From positions 3,658,001 through 3,722,000 of the forward strand of contig NZ_AP026070.1 in the NCBI RefSeq assembly GCF_024363255.1: DNA of 64,000 nt. The letters run 5' to 3'. How positions within the stretch are numbered: position 1 is the first letter of the stretch; each line of letters opens with the position of its first letter. Shown piece by piece: positions 13,676 through 22,395 of the stretch. The stretch comes from Shewanella sp. NFH-SH190041. Its GTDB lineage: Bacteria > Pseudomonadota > Gammaproteobacteria > Enterobacterales > Shewanellaceae. Position numbers and translations under genes: made by a program. The notes under the pieces are model-generated. The model was given only the letters and a program-made list of their open reading frames with translations. It was not told where the DNA came from and made no database searches.

Positions 13676-13701
13676 TTAACGACATAGCCTCCACCAGTAA
13701 C

Positions 13702-13728
13702 AACAGCCCGCTATCGCGGGCTGTTTTG
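13702..13728 (+). terminator. Terminator of bamD
   Basis: A perfect nine-base stem ACAGCCCGC / GCGGGCTGT with a four-base loop, followed by TTTTGTT. Confidence 0.88.
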
Positions 13729-13952
13729 TTGTCGGCACCATTATTACATCCATCACGCTGCATTATATTGCCAGAGTCATTTTGTCTGAATCACCTTGCT
13801 TGAGTTACCCCAACGCTCCGCAGCCTACACGACATATATCATATTTAATCAACAACCTAACTGTTTTTCGGCACACAACATCGTGCATCACCTGCTTTAT
13901 TTAATGCCTGCTTTACTCTTATCTCAGTTTCATTCCCATCTTAGTCATATTG

Positions 13953-16328
13953 TCAAAATGGTGAATCTTTCGAAGTAAAACCGCTTACGCCCTGCCATTG
14001 ATGATTAGCGGCCCAGTACAATAATCTTGGCAACAGCAACAAATCAAAGCACCAAGCCGAAGCAATAATCAAAGCGGATAACAGGCTTAACTCATGGATA
14101 GGACCGAAATCAGATAGACAACCTAAGGCAAATCCAGCCACTAATGTCAGACTCGTCAAGGTAATCGCGGGCGTAATACCGGTTAGCCGGCGCAGGTAGC
14201 ATAATTGACTCACAGGCCTATCGAGCGGTAAGCGTAGTAATAGATGCAAGGTATCATCAACAATAATACCTAATATCATGCCAACGACGACCACACTGCC
14301 CAAACTCAGCCCGCCACCAATATAATGCCAAAAGCCAAATACCCAGATTAACGGCAGCAAATTAGCCAACAACGCCAATAGAGCCAGTGTCAACGAACGG
14401 CGCAGCCAATATACCAGTAAGCTGAGTAATAGCAGCGCCAACAAAAACGATAGCAACATACTGTGGGCATTATCCCGGCTTAACTCCGCATATAACATCT
14501 GGGGCCCAAGGCCGGGGCTTACCTGTAACGTCAATGATTGCTCTGTCAGCCAATGGGTTATGCGCTGTTCCAATGCCAGCATGGTGGCCGTATCGACAGA
14601 CTTTAGCTGAATGCCGACAACGCTTTGCTGTAGATCTTCACTAAGCTCCCGCCCCAAGCCAACCTCTATAGGTGACATGCGGCTAAACGCTGTCGCTAAA
14701 CGATTAGGCCCCATACCGGATGCCCGCAGCCAGTCCACCAAGCTATCAACTCGCAACACTTCAGGTTGTGCCCGGATAAACCGACTCAGCCGGTTAAGTT
14801 CAGCCACTGCATCAGCTGAAACCATGCTCTGTGGATGGCTGACCAGTAATGAAAAACTATGACTGGAGGTAAAATGTTGCTGCATCTGGCTTGCGCCTTG
14901 GCTTAACGGATTATCTGGCGGGAAATAGCCCAAGGGATCATCACGAAATTGGATCTGATACACCCCACCTAACATGAAAAATGTCAGCACCACTGCCATT
15001 AGCGCCGGAAAACCTGGAAACATAAAGCACCACCAAGCCAAGCGCTGAGCCACACCTAATCGAACTTTAGTGGTTAGATTTGTTCTGATATCTGTGCTGA
15101 AACCTGCACTGCTGTCGGCCTTGGTATTTTCACTGCTATTGACTTGAACCTTTTCTCTAACATCAGCCCCAGCTGGTAAATGCGTATTTAAGCCAGCAGC
15201 TAGTGTGCTGGGTACCATCGACGAAAGCACAGATGACGTCCCAACTTGCCGACTAAAACCGGCCAATGCTGGCAACCAAGTCAGTAACAGCAGCAAATTG
15301 ACCACTACGGCAAAACTGACTAACAAGCCAAAAGCAGCAACCGGTGGCGAAGGGCTGAATAGCAACAGCAAAAATCCTCCAGCGGTAGTGACAGCCCCCC
15401 AGAACAATGGTGGCAAATGGTTGCTCACAGTATGCAACATCGCCTGTGAAGGAGATGCCCCCCGCTGTACAAGCCACTGCCAACCGGTATAAAGGTGCAA
15501 TCCACCGGCCAAGGATAACGTCATCACGATCACCGGAATAAAGGCACTGATTGCCGCTAGCGGTAACTGCAAGGCTCCGGCCAAAGCCAAGGTCAGCCAT
15601 ACGCCCAATAATGCAGAGCTGCCAATTGCCACACTCCAATAACGACAGCGAATCCGCCACGCTAACATCAATGCCACCAGTAATAACAGCCCGGGGGCAA
15701 ACCAACGTAAATCCTGCTTCAACACCTGGGCATACTGACAATTTAACGCCAGTGGCCCATAGTAAAAATGTTGTATCTGGGCAGATTCAAGCTCAGTTTT
15801 TAGTGTGGTATCAATAGTCGAAATCAACTGCGCCAATGCTGGCGGGGTGACATAAGCGGGATCAAGTACCAACTCAAGTAATATCGCCTGCCCATCGGCA
15901 GACTGAACTAAATCTGCCCTTGGATGAGGTTTATAAGGTAACAACAATTGATTGCTAGCGGAGTGATATAAATCTGCATAGCCACCAATATGTTGCAAGC
16001 CCGGCGTATCGCGCAACCCACGGATGATGCGCTCAAACGTTGAGGATTGCGCTGTCCACTGCCAAGTTGGCAAACCTGACAGCATTAGCCACAAACTATC
16101 CGGTCGATTAAATTGCTCAACAATGACTTTACTCACCTGATAGCGGGGATTTGCCTCAGCAAAATAAGCATCATATTGACTATTTATCTTGACCTGCATC
16201 ACCCACGGCGAGACGAGACATACCAACAGCAGCCAAGCAAATAACACCCGCCAAGGATAGCGCCAGCAAACCGCCAGGCGCTCTAGCTTATGATTTAGCA
16301 GTGTTCTAGCCAGCTTTACCTGCATCAC
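13953..16328 (-). CDS. MMPL/RND-type exporter
   Basis: A 791-residue membrane protein with two repeated halves: one N-terminal membrane span, a periplasmic loop, five spans, then the same again. This matches the HAE3/MMPL branch of the RND superfamily, which moves lipids, hopanoids or other hydrophobic cargo. The second half has GIIVDDTLHLLL, the membrane aspartate motif that couples to protons. The link between halves (about residues 365-430) is low complexity (Ser, Thr, Ala, Asn rich). The start is GTG at 16328 or ATG at 16325; neither has a strong ribosome site. No partner periplasmic or outer-membrane gene is adjacent, and the substrate is unknown. Confidence 0.85.
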   Translation of the reverse strand: MMQVKLARTLLNHKLERLAVCWRYPWRVLFAWLLLVCLVSPWVMQVKINSQYDAYFAEANPRYQVSKVIVEQFNRPDSLWLMLSGLPTWQWTAQSSTFERIIRGLRDTPGLQHIGGYADLYHSASNQLLLPYKPHPRADLVQSADGQAILLELVLDPAYVTPPALAQLISTIDTTLKTELESAQIQHFYYGPLALNCQYAQVLKQDLRWFAPGLLLLVALMLAWRIRCRYWSVAIGSSALLGVWLTLALAGALQLPLAAISAFIPVIVMTLSLAGGLHLYTGWQWLVQRGASPSQAMLHTVSNHLPPLFWGAVTTAGGFLLLLFSPSPPVAAFGLLVSFAVVVNLLLLLTWLPALAGFSRQVGTSSVLSSMVPSTLAAGLNTHLPAGADVREKVQVNSSENTKADSSAGFSTDIRTNLTTKVRLGVAQRLAWWCFMFPGFPALMAVVLTFFMLGGVYQIQFRDDPLGYFPPDNPLSQGASQMQQHFTSSHSFSLLVSHPQSMVSADAVAELNRLSRFIRAQPEVLRVDSLVDWLRASGMGPNRLATAFSRMSPIEVGLGRELSEDLQQSVVGIQLKSVDTATMLALEQRITHWLTEQSLTLQVSPGLGPQMLYAELSRDNAHSMLLSFLLALLLLSLLVYWLRRSLTLALLALLANLLPLIWVFGFWHYIGGGLSLGSVVVVGMILGIIVDDTLHLLLRLPLDRPVSQLCYLRRLTGITPAITLTSLTLVAGFALGCLSDFGPIHELSLLSALIIASAWCFDLLLLPRLLYWAANHQWQGVSGFTSKDSPF

Positions 16329-16507
16329 AGTCTGTTAACCATCAATCTGTCCTCAACCTGCCAATAAGATCCTCTCATACAAGGATAAATTTCATTCTGA
16401 CATAAGAAAAAACCCGTTAAGGATGTTTAAAACCTCAGCAATAGCGCGGGCTACAGCGTAATTCTTATGCAAACTCGCGGATTTTTGGTTTTTTACAGAG
16501 AAAAGTG

Positions 16508-16536
16508 TTGACTCAAAACCGCAAAAGCTTTTTAAT
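16508..16536 (+). promoter_or_regulatory. Promoter of the tRNA-Phe/Leu array
   Basis: TTGACT (16508-16513) and TTTAAT (16531-16536) are 17 bases apart, followed by a G/C-rich discriminator (GCACGCCGTC), about ten bases before the first tRNA. Confidence 0.8.
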
Positions 16537-16546
16537 GCACGCCGTC

Positions 16547-16622
16547 GCCCGAATAGCTCAGTTGGTAGAGCAGAGGATTGAAAATCCTCGTGTCCCTGGT
16601 TCGATTCCGGGTTCGGGCACCA
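16547..16622 (+). tRNA. tRNA-Phe (GAA), copy 1
   Basis: A 76-base cloverleaf with acceptor GCCCGAA / TTCGGGC, anticodon loop TTGAAAA (GAA), T-arm GGTTCGATTCC and encoded CCA. First gene of the array. Confidence 0.97.
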
Positions 16623-16677
16623 CTCTTTAATTTTGGTGCCTTTCAGGTTACATTAGAGAGTAGCAAGATAGTACAGT

Positions 16678-16764
16678 GCAGGTGTGGTGGAATTGGTAGA
16701 CACGCTAGCTTCAGGTGCTAGTGCCCTTACGGGCGTGGAAGTTCAAGTCTTCTCACCTGTACCA
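16678..16764 (+). tRNA. tRNA-Leu (CAG), copy 1
   Basis: An 87-base class II tRNA with a long variable arm (GTGCCCTTACGGGCGT), anticodon loop CTTCAGG (CAG), and encoded CCA. Confidence 0.97.
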
Positions 16765-16801
16765 ATCTTGCGAAAAAGTTATTGATCACACGGTCGTCAG
16801 T

Positions 16802-16888
16802 GCAGGTGTGGTGGAATTGGTAGACACGCTAGCTTCAGGTGCTAGTGCCCTTACGGGCGTGGAAGTTCAAGTCTTCTCACCTGTACCA
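16802..16888 (+). tRNA. tRNA-Leu (CAG), copy 2
   Basis: Identical in sequence to copy 1; separated from it by 37 bases. Confidence 0.97.
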
Positions 16889-16922
16889 ATTTCTGATGAT
16901 TGACCAATAACAAAAAATCTAT

Positions 16923-17009
16923 GCAGGTGTGGTGGAATTGGTAGACACGCTAGCTTCAGGTGCTAGTGCCCTTACGGGCGTGGAAGTTCAAGTCTTCTCA
17001 CCTGTACCA
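16923..17009 (+). tRNA. tRNA-Leu (CAG), copy 3
   Basis: Identical to copies 1 and 2, followed directly by a terminator that splits the array into two parts. Confidence 0.97.
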
Positions 17010-17018
17010 ATTTTAAAG

Positions 17019-17044
17019 CCTCGATGGTATCGAGGTTTTTTTTG
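17019..17044 (+). terminator. Terminator inside the tRNA array
   Basis: The stem CCTCGAT / ATCGAGG with a three-base loop is followed by eight T residues. The five downstream tRNAs would need read-through or another promoter, and I could not find a clear one in the 24 bases before the next tRNA. Confidence 0.8.
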
Positions 17045-17068
17045 TGGAAAACAGTAGTTTTCGACAAT

Positions 17069-17144
17069 GCCCGAATAGCTCAGTTGGTAGAGCAGAGGAT
17101 TGAAAATCCTCGTGTCCCTGGTTCGATTCCGGGTTCGGGCACCA
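17069..17144 (+). tRNA. tRNA-Phe (GAA), copy 2
   Basis: Same sequence as copy 1. It opens a Phe-Leu unit of 222 bases (17069-17290) that is repeated at 17374-17595. Confidence 0.97.
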
Positions 17145-17203
17145 CTCTTTACTCTGACGTTTAACGTCTGCTACCAAAAGTAAAGAGAACAAACAGTTTC
17201 AAT

Positions 17204-17290
17204 GCAGGTGTGGTGGAATTGGTAGACACGCTAGCTTCAGGTGCTAGTGCCCTTACGGGCGTGGAAGTTCAAGTCTTCTCACCTGTACCA
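17204..17290 (+). tRNA. tRNA-Leu (CAG), copy 4
   Basis: Same sequence as the other tRNA-Leu copies; second half of the first Phe-Leu unit. Confidence 0.97.
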
Positions 17291-17373
17291 AATTTGTTTT
17301 TGGTACGCCAAAACAGATAAAACACTCCGTTAATGAGTCGTTTTATCCCGCTGAGTGACATATCAGCGTATAT

Positions 17374-17449
17374 GCCCGAATAGCTCAGTTGGTAGAGCAG
17401 AGGATTGAAAATCCTCGTGTCCCTGGTTCGATTCCGGGTTCGGGCACCA
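17374..17449 (+). tRNA. tRNA-Phe (GAA), copy 3
   Basis: Same sequence as copies 1 and 2; opens the second Phe-Leu unit. Confidence 0.97.
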
Positions 17450-17508
17450 CTCTTTACTCTGACGTTTAACGTCTACTACCAAAGGTAAAGAGAACAAACA
17501 GTTTCAAT

Positions 17509-17595
17509 GCAGGTGTGGTGGAATTGGTAGACACGCTAGCTTCAGGTGCTAGTGCCCTTACGGGCGTGGAAGTTCAAGTCTTCTCACCTGTACCA
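17509..17595 (+). tRNA. tRNA-Leu (CAG), copy 5
   Basis: Same sequence as the other tRNA-Leu copies; last gene of the array. The spacer before it is nearly identical to 17145-17203. Confidence 0.97.
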
Positions 17596-17632
17596 AATTT
17601 TCTTGAAGCAATATGCTTTTAGATACGAATAG

Positions 17633-17657
17633 GCCTCGCTATCAGCGGGGCTTTTTT
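17633..17657 (+). terminator. Terminator ending the tRNA array
   Basis: The eight-base stem GCCTCGCT / AGCGGGGC with a three-base loop is followed by six T residues. Confidence 0.85.
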
Positions 17658-17681
17658 GTATCTGTTTTTCACTGAATATAG

Positions 17682-18128
17682 ATGTTAATGATGACCTACT
17701 GCGTAGAAAAAATAGAAAATATTTTAGAAAAAAAGCTCATTGATATAGCCAATGATTTTGGTGACAAAGAATTAAAGGCAATTGATATCGGTGTATTCCC
17801 TTGGCATGAGACGATCGAATTATCCTTACTTTTTTCTGAGGATAATGTTGAAATAAATGATATTGCAGCATGGCCTTACTTCAATTATTCGGAAATGAAT
17901 GAAGGTGGCTGGGATGAAGCAAAAGAGTTAGCCAATAATATCGCCGAAATCTGGGAGCAGAATAAAGATGTGTTTCCAATTTTATTAGATTTCGCTACTG
18001 CAGCTACGGCTGAAAAAGTCACTCAAGCAATTGGCCAGTTTAACCGTTCACCTGATTTTTTTATTCAAGTTTTGAATCCTGATGACCATGAGAGTCAAAA
18101 TTTTTGCGACTTCATAAGTAACTATTAA
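17682..18128 (+). CDS. Hypothetical acidic protein downstream of tRNA array
   Basis: A 148-residue cytoplasmic protein, strongly acidic and Trp- and Phe-rich (FPWHETIELSLL, AAWPYFNYSEMNEGGWDEA). Its codons are more A/T-rich than those of neighbouring housekeeping genes. I do not recognise the family. The size and acidity recall immunity proteins of contact-dependent toxin systems, but no toxin lies next to it, so that is only a guess. In-frame ATGs at 17682, 17688 and 17691 are all possible, with no good ribosome site. Its position just after a tRNA array suits an acquired gene. Confidence 0.65.
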   Translation: MLMMTYCVEKIENILEKKLIDIANDFGDKELKAIDIGVFPWHETIELSLLFSEDNVEINDIAAWPYFNYSEMNEGGWDEAKELANNIAEIWEQNKDVFPILLDFATAATAEKVTQAIGQFNRSPDFFIQVLNPDDHESQNFCDFISNY

Positions 18129-18180
18129 ATAAATCTTAGCGCAAATCTATTTTTGATTTTTATAACATCAATGTATTAAA

Positions 18181-18214
18181 AGAAACCATTCCTTTTCAAA
18201 TTAAAATGGTTTCT
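18181..18214. terminator. Probable bidirectional terminator
   Basis: Inverted repeat AGAAACCATT / AATGGTTTCT with a 14-base A/T-rich loop, between the converging ends of the hypothetical gene and rsuA. Confidence 0.55.
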
Positions 18215-18241
18215 TTATGACTAAACTTAATTAACAGTGAT

Positions 18242-18952
18242 TTATTTACTGGCTTTTTCGGCTGCAACTGACGCCACTTCCGCATCGGTTAAATAACGCC
18301 ACTCGCCTGCTTCCAAATCAGCATCCAGTTCAATGGCACCAACGGACTCACGATGCAGTGCTGTCACCTTATTGCCCACGGCGGCAAACATACGTTTCAC
18401 CTGATGATACTTACCTTCCACTATGGTCAGCAGAGCTTCATGGGCCGACAGAATTTCCAGCTCTGCCGGACGGGTTAAGCCATCTTCACCGTTAAGCTGC
18501 ACACCCTCAGCAAATTGCGCAACCAAATCAGCTGACAGAGGATCGGCTACAGTCACCCGATACCGCTTACCACAGGTTTTCTTTGGCGAGGTAATTTGAT
18601 GGGACCACTGGCCATCATCCGTGATCAATACCAGCCCTGTGGTATCCACATCCAACCGCCCGGCAATATGCAGAATATCAGGCTTTTCAATATCCAGCAG
18701 ACTCAGTACACACTGATACTCTTCATCCTGAGTAGAGCAAATAATGCCATCTGGCTTATGCAGCATAATGTACCGCTGCCCCAGCAGACCGATTTCATTG
18801 CCATCTAGGGTCACTGTCATACCGTCCCGGACTTTAAAGCCGGAATCTTTAATCACTTCCCCATCACAGCACACCTCACCTCTATGCAGGGCCTTCTTGG
18901 CCAAACTGCGGGTCAGAGAGGTGCTTTCGCAAATATATTTATCCAGGCGCAC
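18242..18952 (-). CDS. rsuA: 16S rRNA pseudouridine synthase RsuA
   Basis: A 236-residue enzyme that forms pseudouridine 516 in 16S rRNA. An N-terminal S4 domain (residues 1-50, MRLDKYICES start) precedes the catalytic domain with GRLDVDTTGL at 98-107, where D101 is the nucleophile, and the C-terminal GKYHQVKRMF motif shared by RsuA, RluB, RluE and RluF. The short length without extra domains favours RsuA over RluB. Single gene facing left. Confidence 0.9.
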   Translation of the reverse strand: MRLDKYICESTSLTRSLAKKALHRGEVCCDGEVIKDSGFKVRDGMTVTLDGNEIGLLGQRYIMLHKPDGIICSTQDEEYQCVLSLLDIEKPDILHIAGRLDVDTTGLVLITDDGQWSHQITSPKKTCGKRYRVTVADPLSADLVAQFAEGVQLNGEDGLTRPAELEILSAHEALLTIVEGKYHQVKRMFAAVGNKVTALHRESVGAIELDADLEAGEWRYLTDAEVASVAAEKASK

Positions 18953-19272
18953 GCTTCATACTCGGTTATGAATTCAGAAACGGCATTATACCTCTGCCAT
19001 CGCCACAGTGCAGATGTCATTGTGCTAGACACACTGACAGCCCTTAGTCCCTCGCCTTGCCCGTACTTAAGAGACAGAAAGCGTTACACTTTTCAGCGAT
19101 TACATCCGGAATATGCGGCGAAGAGGTTGTTTACATTTTCAGCACATGTTTTAGCATGTCAATTCCACAGCATGTCACTTAAGGTGACACAGCAGGCAAG
19201 TGGCACAACAAGGAACCGCCCGCACACAGGTCAAGCATCCTTTGTCGTCAGCGGGGAAAATAGGGAAATAAC
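18953..19272. other. Intergenic region between rsuA and the M13 peptidase gene; no gene seen
   Basis: This 320-base divergent spacer must contain both promoters. A plus-strand open frame crosses it but is antisense to rsuA and lacks a ribosome site. Confidence 0.4.
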
Positions 19273-21360
19273 ATGAAAAACACCATGATGGTCCTGCTAG
19301 GACTGTGTTCAGCCGTGGCGCTGAGCGGCTGTAATGACAGCAAAACCGACACGTCTAACCCGCAAATAGCCGAGACAACACCTGTCGCCCAAGCGGTCAG
19401 CGCCCAATTAGGCTCAGGGGTTGAATTTAATCACTTTGACCACACTATCCGCCCCCAAGATGATTTTTACAGCTATGTCAATGGCGCTTGGTTAAAAGAA
19501 AATGCGATTCCTGCCGACCGCACATCAATCGGTGCCTTTTATGATCTGCGAGAACGCGCTAAACAGGATGTTAAAGCCATTATTGAAACCCTGGCTGACG
19601 CCAAGGCGTTACCGCCTGGCAGTGATGAACAGAAAGTGGCGGATTTATACCGCGCCTTTATGGATACCGACACACTGAATAAATTGGGTATTCAGCCATT
19701 ACAGCCGGAGCTGGAACGCATTGCCGCGCTGAAAAATAAAGCTGAACTGGCCACCTATTTTGGCTATAGTCAAATCATCGGAGGTGGTACTCCGATGGCA
19801 TTTTATATCAGTGTCGATGCCAAAAATTCCAGCCGCTATGCCCCGCATATCTGGCAATACGGATTGAGCTTGCCGGAGAAGGATTATTACTTTAATGAGG
19901 ACAAACGCTTTGCCGATATCCGCGCCGCCTATCAGGCCCATATCAGCAAGATGTTTGCTCTAGCCGGTTTTGCTAAACCGGAGCAAAGCGCTAAAACGGT
20001 GTTGGCGCTGGAAACCGCTATCGCCCAACATCATTGGGATGTGGTCGAGACCCGGGATTCGACTAAACGCTATAACCTCTACCCCATTAGTGAGCTCAAC
20101 ACCTTGGCACCTGACTTTAACTGGGCTGGCTATCTCAAAGCATTAGGGGTTGAACAAGCGGCCGACATTATTATCAACCAGCCCAGCTATATCACCGGCT
20201 TAGCCAAACTGGTGCAAGACACCCCACTGGCACAGTGGCAAACCTATCTGCGCTGGCAATTACTAACCCAATATGCAGGCCTTATGGGGGATGAACTGGA
20301 TCAGGAAAACTTCCACTTCTTTGCCAAAACCCTAAACGGACAACAGCAGCAACAGCCCCGCTGGAAACGCGGTGTATCCTCAGTCAATGCAACCCTCGGG
20401 GAGGTTGTGGGTAAGGTTTATGTCAAACAGCATTTTGCTCCTCAAGCGAAAACCCGGATGCAGCAGTTGGTTGAGAACCTGCGCAAAGCCTATGGTGAAA
20501 GCATTAATGAACTGGACTGGATGAGCCCGGATACGAAGGCCAAAGCCCAGCAAAAACTGGCTAAGTTCACCCCGAAAATTGGTTACCCGGATCAGTGGAA
20601 AGATTATGACGCTCTGACCATTAAAGCTGATGAGTTGATTGGCAATAAGATGCGCGCCGCCCAACTGGAACACCAACGGGATCTGGCCAAACTTAATGGC
20701 CCAATCCAGAAGTGGGAATGGTTTATGACACCGCAAACGGTCAATGCCTACTACAACCCCACGATGAATGAAATTGTGTTCCCAGCCGCCATCTTACAGC
20801 CGCCATTTTTCAATATGGCCGCTGATGATGCGGTTAACTATGGCGGCATAGGTGCTGTTATCGGGCATGAAATGGGCCATGGTTTTGATGATCAGGGCGC
20901 AAAATATGATGGCGATGGCAACCTGACTAACTGGTGGACTGAGCAAGATCTAAAAGAATTCACTCAGCGGGGCAAAGCGCTTATCAATCAATATGCCGGG
21001 TATCAGGTATTTGAAGATCTGCCCATTAATGGCGAGCTAACTTTAGGCGAGAACATCGGTGATCTGTCAGGCGTCACTATTGCTTACCGGGCTTATAAAA
21101 TGTCCCTTAACGGCAAAGAAGCCCCAGTGATTGATGGGCTGAGCGGTGATGAGCGTTTCTTTATTGGCTTTACCCAGATCTGGCGCGCCAAAATTAAAGA
21201 AGAATCTATGCGCAACCGGGTGGCCACCGATCCTCACTCACCGGCAAAATTCCGCGCTATCGGCTCACTGTCGAATATGCCGGAATTTTATCAAACCTTT
21301 GATGTCAAAGAGGGAGACGCCATGTATCTCCCACCTGAGCAACGGGTGAAAATCTGGTAA
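19273..21360 (+). CDS. M13-family (neprilysin-type) metallopeptidase lipoprotein
   Basis: A 695-residue zinc endopeptidase. The signal peptide ends in a lipobox (LSGC, Cys at 20), so it is membrane-anchored in the envelope. The M13 N-terminal domain begins at PQDDFYSYVNGAWL (about residue 57) and the peptidase domain carries NAYYNP, HEMGH at 532-536 and ENIGD at 593-597, giving zinc ligands H532, H536 and E593 with catalytic E533. The C-terminal RVNGPL-like substrate-contact region is present in modified form. Homologues are called PepO. It probably trims peptides taken up from outside. Followed by its own terminator. Confidence 0.93.
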   Translation: MKNTMMVLLGLCSAVALSGCNDSKTDTSNPQIAETTPVAQAVSAQLGSGVEFNHFDHTIRPQDDFYSYVNGAWLKENAIPADRTSIGAFYDLRERAKQDVKAIIETLADAKALPPGSDEQKVADLYRAFMDTDTLNKLGIQPLQPELERIAALKNKAELATYFGYSQIIGGGTPMAFYISVDAKNSSRYAPHIWQYGLSLPEKDYYFNEDKRFADIRAAYQAHISKMFALAGFAKPEQSAKTVLALETAIAQHHWDVVETRDSTKRYNLYPISELNTLAPDFNWAGYLKALGVEQAADIIINQPSYITGLAKLVQDTPLAQWQTYLRWQLLTQYAGLMGDELDQENFHFFAKTLNGQQQQQPRWKRGVSSVNATLGEVVGKVYVKQHFAPQAKTRMQQLVENLRKAYGESINELDWMSPDTKAKAQQKLAKFTPKIGYPDQWKDYDALTIKADELIGNKMRAAQLEHQRDLAKLNGPIQKWEWFMTPQTVNAYYNPTMNEIVFPAAILQPPFFNMAADDAVNYGGIGAVIGHEMGHGFDDQGAKYDGDGNLTNWWTEQDLKEFTQRGKALINQYAGYQVFEDLPINGELTLGENIGDLSGVTIAYRAYKMSLNGKEAPVIDGLSGDERFFIGFTQIWRAKIKEESMRNRVATDPHSPAKFRAIGSLSNMPEFYQTFDVKEGDAMYLPPEQRVKIW

Positions 21361-21376
21361 ATCGTTAGACTTTCCC

Positions 21377-21401
21377 AAAGGCGCCCTATGGCGCCTTTTT
21401 C
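21377..21401 (+). terminator. Terminator of the M13 peptidase gene
   Basis: The stem AAAGGCGCC / GGCGCCTTT with a CTAT loop is followed by a T tract. Confidence 0.85.
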
Positions 21402-21487
21402 ACATTTACATAGTGAGGCCAGAAGAAATTCAGCTTGGATTCAGGCAGGTTAGGAGATAATAAAGCCGTTAAAAATAAAGGAGAAAT

Positions 21488-22273
21488 ATGAACAAGCTAC
21501 TGCGAAGTTTTCTTATTCTGCTTTTACTGCTCAGCGCCAAAACCGGTTTCGCTGCTCCGGTTGGCATTACCCTGACAACCTTGCTCAGCCTACCGGCCCA
21601 GCAACTGACCCAACGCCAGCAGCATCGTCATGACAGAGTAGGACTGACTGCCCTGGATCAAACGCTTTCCGCCCCGGCACTACAGCCAACCGATAACCTC
21701 AGCCAACTGTATCAGCTGGCCCCCGTTGCCCAAATGGAACTGAGCCAATTGCTCAGCCAAGCAGCCGTCGCCAGCCAAACCGAGATGCATCTGGCAGACA
21801 TTAAAACCCGTAGCCGAGCCAGCCAAAAAATCAGTGGCAAACTGGCCGGAGATACCCGTCAGCTGACAGACTTGGTGCGCGGTACCTTGGTAGCCGACTC
21901 TATCAGTGACTTGATGCAGAGTTATGATTTTCTCCAGCAGCAGGGCGAAATCCTGCAGCTGAAAAACCGCTTTGCCAGCCCGAAACATTCTGGCTACCGG
22001 GATTTGAACCTGCTGGTGCGGCTGCCACAATCCGGTATGGTTGCTGAAATCCAGCTGCACCTGAGAAAAATTGCTGATATCAAAAGTGGCGTAGAACACC
22101 AGGTTTACCAGCAAGTTCAAGCGATTGAGTTCGGCGCTCGCCGCGCCAGCCGGGAGCTGACAGAACTGGAACGGGCCCGGATCATTCGCCTGCAGCAAGA
22201 CTCCCATAAGCAGTACCACAAAGCGTGGCTTTACTATAAGCGCCTGGATGACAGCATGCAGCAGGCCGCCTAA
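21488..22273 (+). CDS. Exported RelA/SpoT-synthetase-like protein
   Basis: A 261-residue protein with a strong Sec signal peptide (residues 1-23, ending FAA) and then a region resembling the RelA/SpoT (p)ppGpp-synthetase fold. Visible are a basic block IKTRSRASQKISGK (105-118), LTDLVRGTLV (127-135) with an aspartate in the place of the DxxGxR metal ligand, PKHSGYRDLN (165-174) with the aromatic that stacks on the acceptor nucleotide, and EIQLHL (187-192) with the second acidic residue. The D128-E187 spacing is 59, as I recall for Rel synthetases. The C-terminus is a charged helix. Substrate and role outside the cytoplasm are unknown. ATG preceded by AAGGAG. Confidence 0.75.
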   Translation: MNKLLRSFLILLLLLSAKTGFAAPVGITLTTLLSLPAQQLTQRQQHRHDRVGLTALDQTLSAPALQPTDNLSQLYQLAPVAQMELSQLLSQAAVASQTEMHLADIKTRSRASQKISGKLAGDTRQLTDLVRGTLVADSISDLMQSYDFLQQQGEILQLKNRFASPKHSGYRDLNLLVRLPQSGMVAEIQLHLRKIADIKSGVEHQVYQQVQAIEFGARRASRELTELERARIIRLQQDSHKQYHKAWLYYKRLDDSMQQAA

Positions 22274-22395
22274 TACCGGCACGCCTCCCCCACCCTTGAT
22301 GCCGGGCTGCTAGTCCGGCGATTCATCCGCCAAACTGTATCTTGACCGGCTGGGAGTATATACTCCCGCCATTAATCTCAAGGTGTCTGACATCC

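Noticed and set aside
15253..15741. 162-residue frame within the RND exporter gene
   Set aside because: Same strand but another frame inside a convincing 791-residue membrane protein.
16547..17595. Regularly repeated block resembling a CRISPR array
   Set aside because: The repeats are complete tRNA genes; no CRISPR array or cas gene is visible in the window.
21680..22282. 200-residue minus-strand frame
   Set aside because: Antisense shadow of the RelA/SpoT-like gene, whose signal peptide and motifs make the plus strand the coding one.
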